From Candidatus Fibrimonadales bacterium (GTDB taxonomy: Bacteria > Fibrobacterota > Fibrobacteria > Fibrobacterales > Fibrobacteraceae): 15,016 nt of DNA. Each line of letters opens with the position of its first letter. The first letter of the stretch is position 1. The notes beneath the pieces were generated by a model. The model was not told where the DNA came from. It did no database searches and saw only the letters and a program-made list of their open reading frames with translations. The translations under genes and the position numbers were made by a program. Shown here in pieces: positions 13,163 to 15,016 of the stretch. The stretch spans positions 2,273 to 17,288 of the forward strand of contig WQSA01000027.1 in assembly GCA_009788135.1 (NCBI GenBank), written 5' to 3'.

Positions 13163-14644
13163 ATGAAAAAAAATACCTCTGAATCAAATAAAAATGGACA
13201 TAGCGGCTGGTGGGGAGATGGGCCTGTTTTTGTGTTTTTATACAATAAACGCAAAAAAGAAGCCTTGACCAATGGCGATGCCAAAGAAATTCTGAAATTC
13301 GTGGAAGACTCAGAGCAAGTTCTGCATGAATCCGAAGCGCTTCGCATAATACGAATTGATAACGAATATTCGCACCCCGTTCTGTTTGTGGATACAGGCA
13401 AAGAAATTGGCTTGGACGCTTTGGACCACCTGCGCATGGCAGGTTACCGCTTGGCAAAATGGGCAGAAAGCAATTCCGTTAAAACCTTGCTCATACCATC
13501 GCTGAAAAACGATTCCGAAAAAAAGAGAAACGCTATTTTGCACGGACTTTGCCATGCAAGCTACTCCTTTGACAAATACAAAAGCAAAAAAAACAAAAAA
13601 GCAGAAGTTGAATACTTGTTCACAGACGATATGGAGATTGACGGAAATACGCTTCAAATCATGTTCTCTGGAATAGACTTGGCTAAAAATTTAATCAATG
13701 AACCCGGCGCATCCATGACTCCCGCAATCATGACAAGCGTAGCTCAAGGCGTAGCTCAGAAATGCGGGCTTGCCATAAAAATACGCAAAACCAAAGAACT
13801 GGAAAAAGACGGCTACAATGGAATTCCAACCGTTGGGCGAGGCAGCAAAAACGAACCTGCAATGGTCACGCTCAGCTACAAACCAAAGCAAAATCTAAAC
13901 CCTACTCGCTTGGCTCTCATAGGCAAAGGCATAACTTTTGACACCGGCGGAATAAGCTTGAAGCCCGGGGACAAAATGCATGAAATGAAATGCGATATGT
14001 CTGGAGCGGCAATAGTGCTGGCCGCAATTCAGATTATAGCACAGCTTAAACTGCCAATAAAAGTCGATGCAATTCTCTGCTTGGCAGAAAACAGACCCGG
14101 AGAAAACGCAATGCTTCCCGGAGATATATTCAAAGCGAAAAACGGAAAAACCGTTATGGTGGAAAACACCGATGCAGAAGGCAGGCTCGTTTTGATAGAC
14201 GGTCTCTGCGAGGCAGCAGAACTTGGCGCAACCCGCATCATAGACATTGCAACTTTGACCGGAGCCATAAAACGCGCTCTGGGTTCTTCCATAGGAGGAC
14301 TATTCTGCAATAATGATGGATTTGCCCTTACCATAACTGAATCTGGAATGGAAAACGGCGAAAAATGGTGGAGAATGCCGCTGGACGAAGAATACGCTGC
14401 AGGATTAAAAGACAAGATTGCAGATATTCGCAACATAGCAGACGATGGCCCGGGAGCCATAACCGCCGCTCTGTTCTTAAAGGAATTCGTAAAAGAAGGT
14501 TTGCAATGGGCACACTTGGATATTGCAGGCGTTGACTTCACGGCGAACGGCTACAAATACACCGAACACGGCGCAACTGCATTCGGATTGAAAACCATTG
14601 TGGAAACTGCCAGGAGGTATGCAACGGATTATGTTCAAAACTGA
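13163..14644 (+). CDS. pepA: Leucyl aminopeptidase (M17 family, cytosol aminopeptidase)
   Basis: PepA is a cytoplasmic two-metal exopeptidase that removes N-terminal residues from peptides, usually as a hexamer. The 493 residues match the family length. The metal ligands are visible with the family's exact spacing: K255 and D260 in GKGITFDTGG, D278 in KCDMSG, and D337 and E339 in the signature NTDAEGRLVL (335-344). The catalytic K267 (SLKPG) and R341 are present. The N-terminal domain (about 1-165) is diverged, as usual, and Lys-rich (a Lys-heavy patch at 138-147). The ATG at 13163 has no Shine-Dalgarno sequence, and a -10-like TATATT ends only seven bases upstream, so a leaderless or very short leader message is possible. 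The 3' end overlaps the next gene by 14 bases, implying co-transcription. Assignment is near certain. Confidence 0.96.
   Translation: MKKNTSESNKNGHSGWWGDGPVFVFLYNKRKKEALTNGDAKEILKFVEDSEQVLHESEALRIIRIDNEYSHPVLFVDTGKEIGLDALDHLRMAGYRLAKWAESNSVKTLLIPSLKNDSEKKRNAILHGLCHASYSFDKYKSKKNKKAEVEYLFTDDMEIDGNTLQIMFSGIDLAKNLINEPGASMTPAIMTSVAQGVAQKCGLAIKIRKTKELEKDGYNGIPTVGRGSKNEPAMVTLSYKPKQNLNPTRLALIGKGITFDTGGISLKPGDKMHEMKCDMSGAAIVLAAIQIIAQLKLPIKVDAILCLAENRPGENAMLPGDIFKAKNGKTVMVENTDAEGRLVLIDGLCEAAELGATRIIDIATLTGAIKRALGSSIGGLFCNNDGFALTITESGMENGEKWWRMPLDEEYAAGLKDKIADIRNIADDGPGAITAALFLKEFVKEGLQWAHLDIAGVDFTANGYKYTEHGATAFGLKTIVETARRYATDYVQN
14612..14617 (+). promoter_or_regulatory. Strong AGGAGG ribosome binding site for the AMP-binding gene
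   Basis: A perfect AGGAGG lies inside the 3' end of pepA. It is 13 bases before the ATG at 14631 and only one base before an in-frame ATG at 14619. Neither spacing is ideal, so the site supports translation of the next gene without settling which ATG is used. Confidence 0.6.
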
Positions 14645-15016
14645 CAGCTCTTTGCCAGCTTTGCTATTGCAAGCGTTCAAACAACCGGGATTTAAAGGCC
14701 ATTTTCACCGCGTAAACGATGAATGGGTTTGCTACGATTCGGACAATTTGCAAAGCAGTATTTACCATCTCGCTCTTGCCATGCGAGAAATGGGCGTTGG
14801 CAAAGGGGTTGGAGTTGGAATAATTGCGCCAAGTTCGCCGCAATGGCTTATGGTTGACATAGCAACGCAAATATGCGGCGGCTACACAGTCCCTCTGTTT
14901 TCAAACATATCTTCCAAAAATTTTGAATATCAGGTTAAAGACGCTGATGTAAAAGTTATAGCCATAGATGCCTGGGAAAATCTTTCGGAGCAAATTAAAC
15001 CGCTGGTAAAATCCAT
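14631..15016 (+). CDS. AMP-binding (acyl-CoA synthetase-like) enzyme, N-terminal part only
   Basis: The frame runs off the right edge after 128 codons. The translated part begins MFKTDSSLPALLLQAF and contains WVCYDSDNLQSSIYHLALAM, then GVGVGIIAPSSPQWLMVDIA, then CGGYTVPLFSNIS, then YQVKDADVKVIAID. This is the N-terminal fold of ANL-superfamily adenylating enzymes, closest in style to long-chain fatty acid CoA ligases (S-PQW-VDIA followed by GG-TVPL). Such enzymes activate a carboxylic acid to an acyl-AMP and then a thioester. The P-loop-like TSGTTGxPKG motif lies beyond the window, so the substrate cannot be judged. The start used here is ATG 14631; ATG 14619 is in frame and would add four residues. 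The gene overlaps pepA by 14 bases (or 26 with the earlier start). Confidence 0.9.
   Translation, partial: MFKTDSSLPALLLQAFKQPGFKGHFHRVNDEWVCYDSDNLQSSIYHLALAMREMGVGKGVGVGIIAPSSPQWLMVDIATQICGGYTVPLFSNISSKNFEYQVKDADVKVIAIDAWENLSEQIKPLVKS

Noticed and set aside
14029..14541. Minus-strand frame of 170 codons inside pepA
   Set aside because: It is antisense to the M17 catalytic domain with its metal ligands, and its product resembles no known family.
1..15016. Insertion sequence, prophage, CRISPR array, tRNA or rRNA
   Set aside because: No transposase, integrase, direct-repeat array or RNA gene fold was recognised by eye; almost every base is inside a supported coding sequence.

Overview
The window looks like chromosomal DNA of a Fibrobacterota bacterium (Fibrobacter or a gut relative such as the termite Fibromonas group). 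This is inferred from a fibro-slime domain protein, a lipoprotein with Ser-tract linkers and short Cys-rich repeats, PEGA-domain envelope proteins, and a C-terminal tail resembling the type IX secretion sorting domain of the FCB group. Coding density is very high: no gap between genes exceeds about 35 bases, and there is no transposase, tRNA, rRNA or CRISPR array. 

Layout. At the left edge (1-1347, +) is the 3' part of a membrane polyferredoxin that fuses a NapH-like membrane module to a NapG-like ferredoxin module. It converges on mnmG, and the two genes share a TTAA in which both stop codons lie. From 13129 down to 1344 seven genes run on the minus strand, each overlapping or nearly touching the next: an SppA protease with an outer-membrane-like N-terminal domain, a TonB-family protein, a PEGA protein, a Ser-rich lipoprotein, a fibro-slime surface protein, a second PEGA protein that is a paralogue of the first, and mnmG. 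From 13163 rightwards (+) lie pepA (leucyl aminopeptidase) and the first 386 bases of an AMP-binding acyl-CoA synthetase-like gene. The divergent spacer between sppA and pepA is only 33 bases. 

How the genes may work together. Six of the seven minus-strand products carry an export signal or membrane anchor: a TonB-like energy transducer or periplasm-spanning link, an envelope protease, two coiled-coil PEGA proteins, and two probable surface proteins with carbohydrate-binding or adhesion-type folds. The most exciting reading is a co-transcribed cell-surface or adhesion assembly, with two PEGA paralogues bracketing the lipoprotein and the fibro-slime protein. This function is inference, not demonstrated. 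The tRNA-modification gene mnmG appears to be a translationally coupled passenger at the end of the operon. 

Other oddities are an in-frame palindromic element inside mnmG, a 23-serine triplet-repeat tract, a TTG start on mnmG, and the absence of Shine-Dalgarno sequences for both divergent genes.
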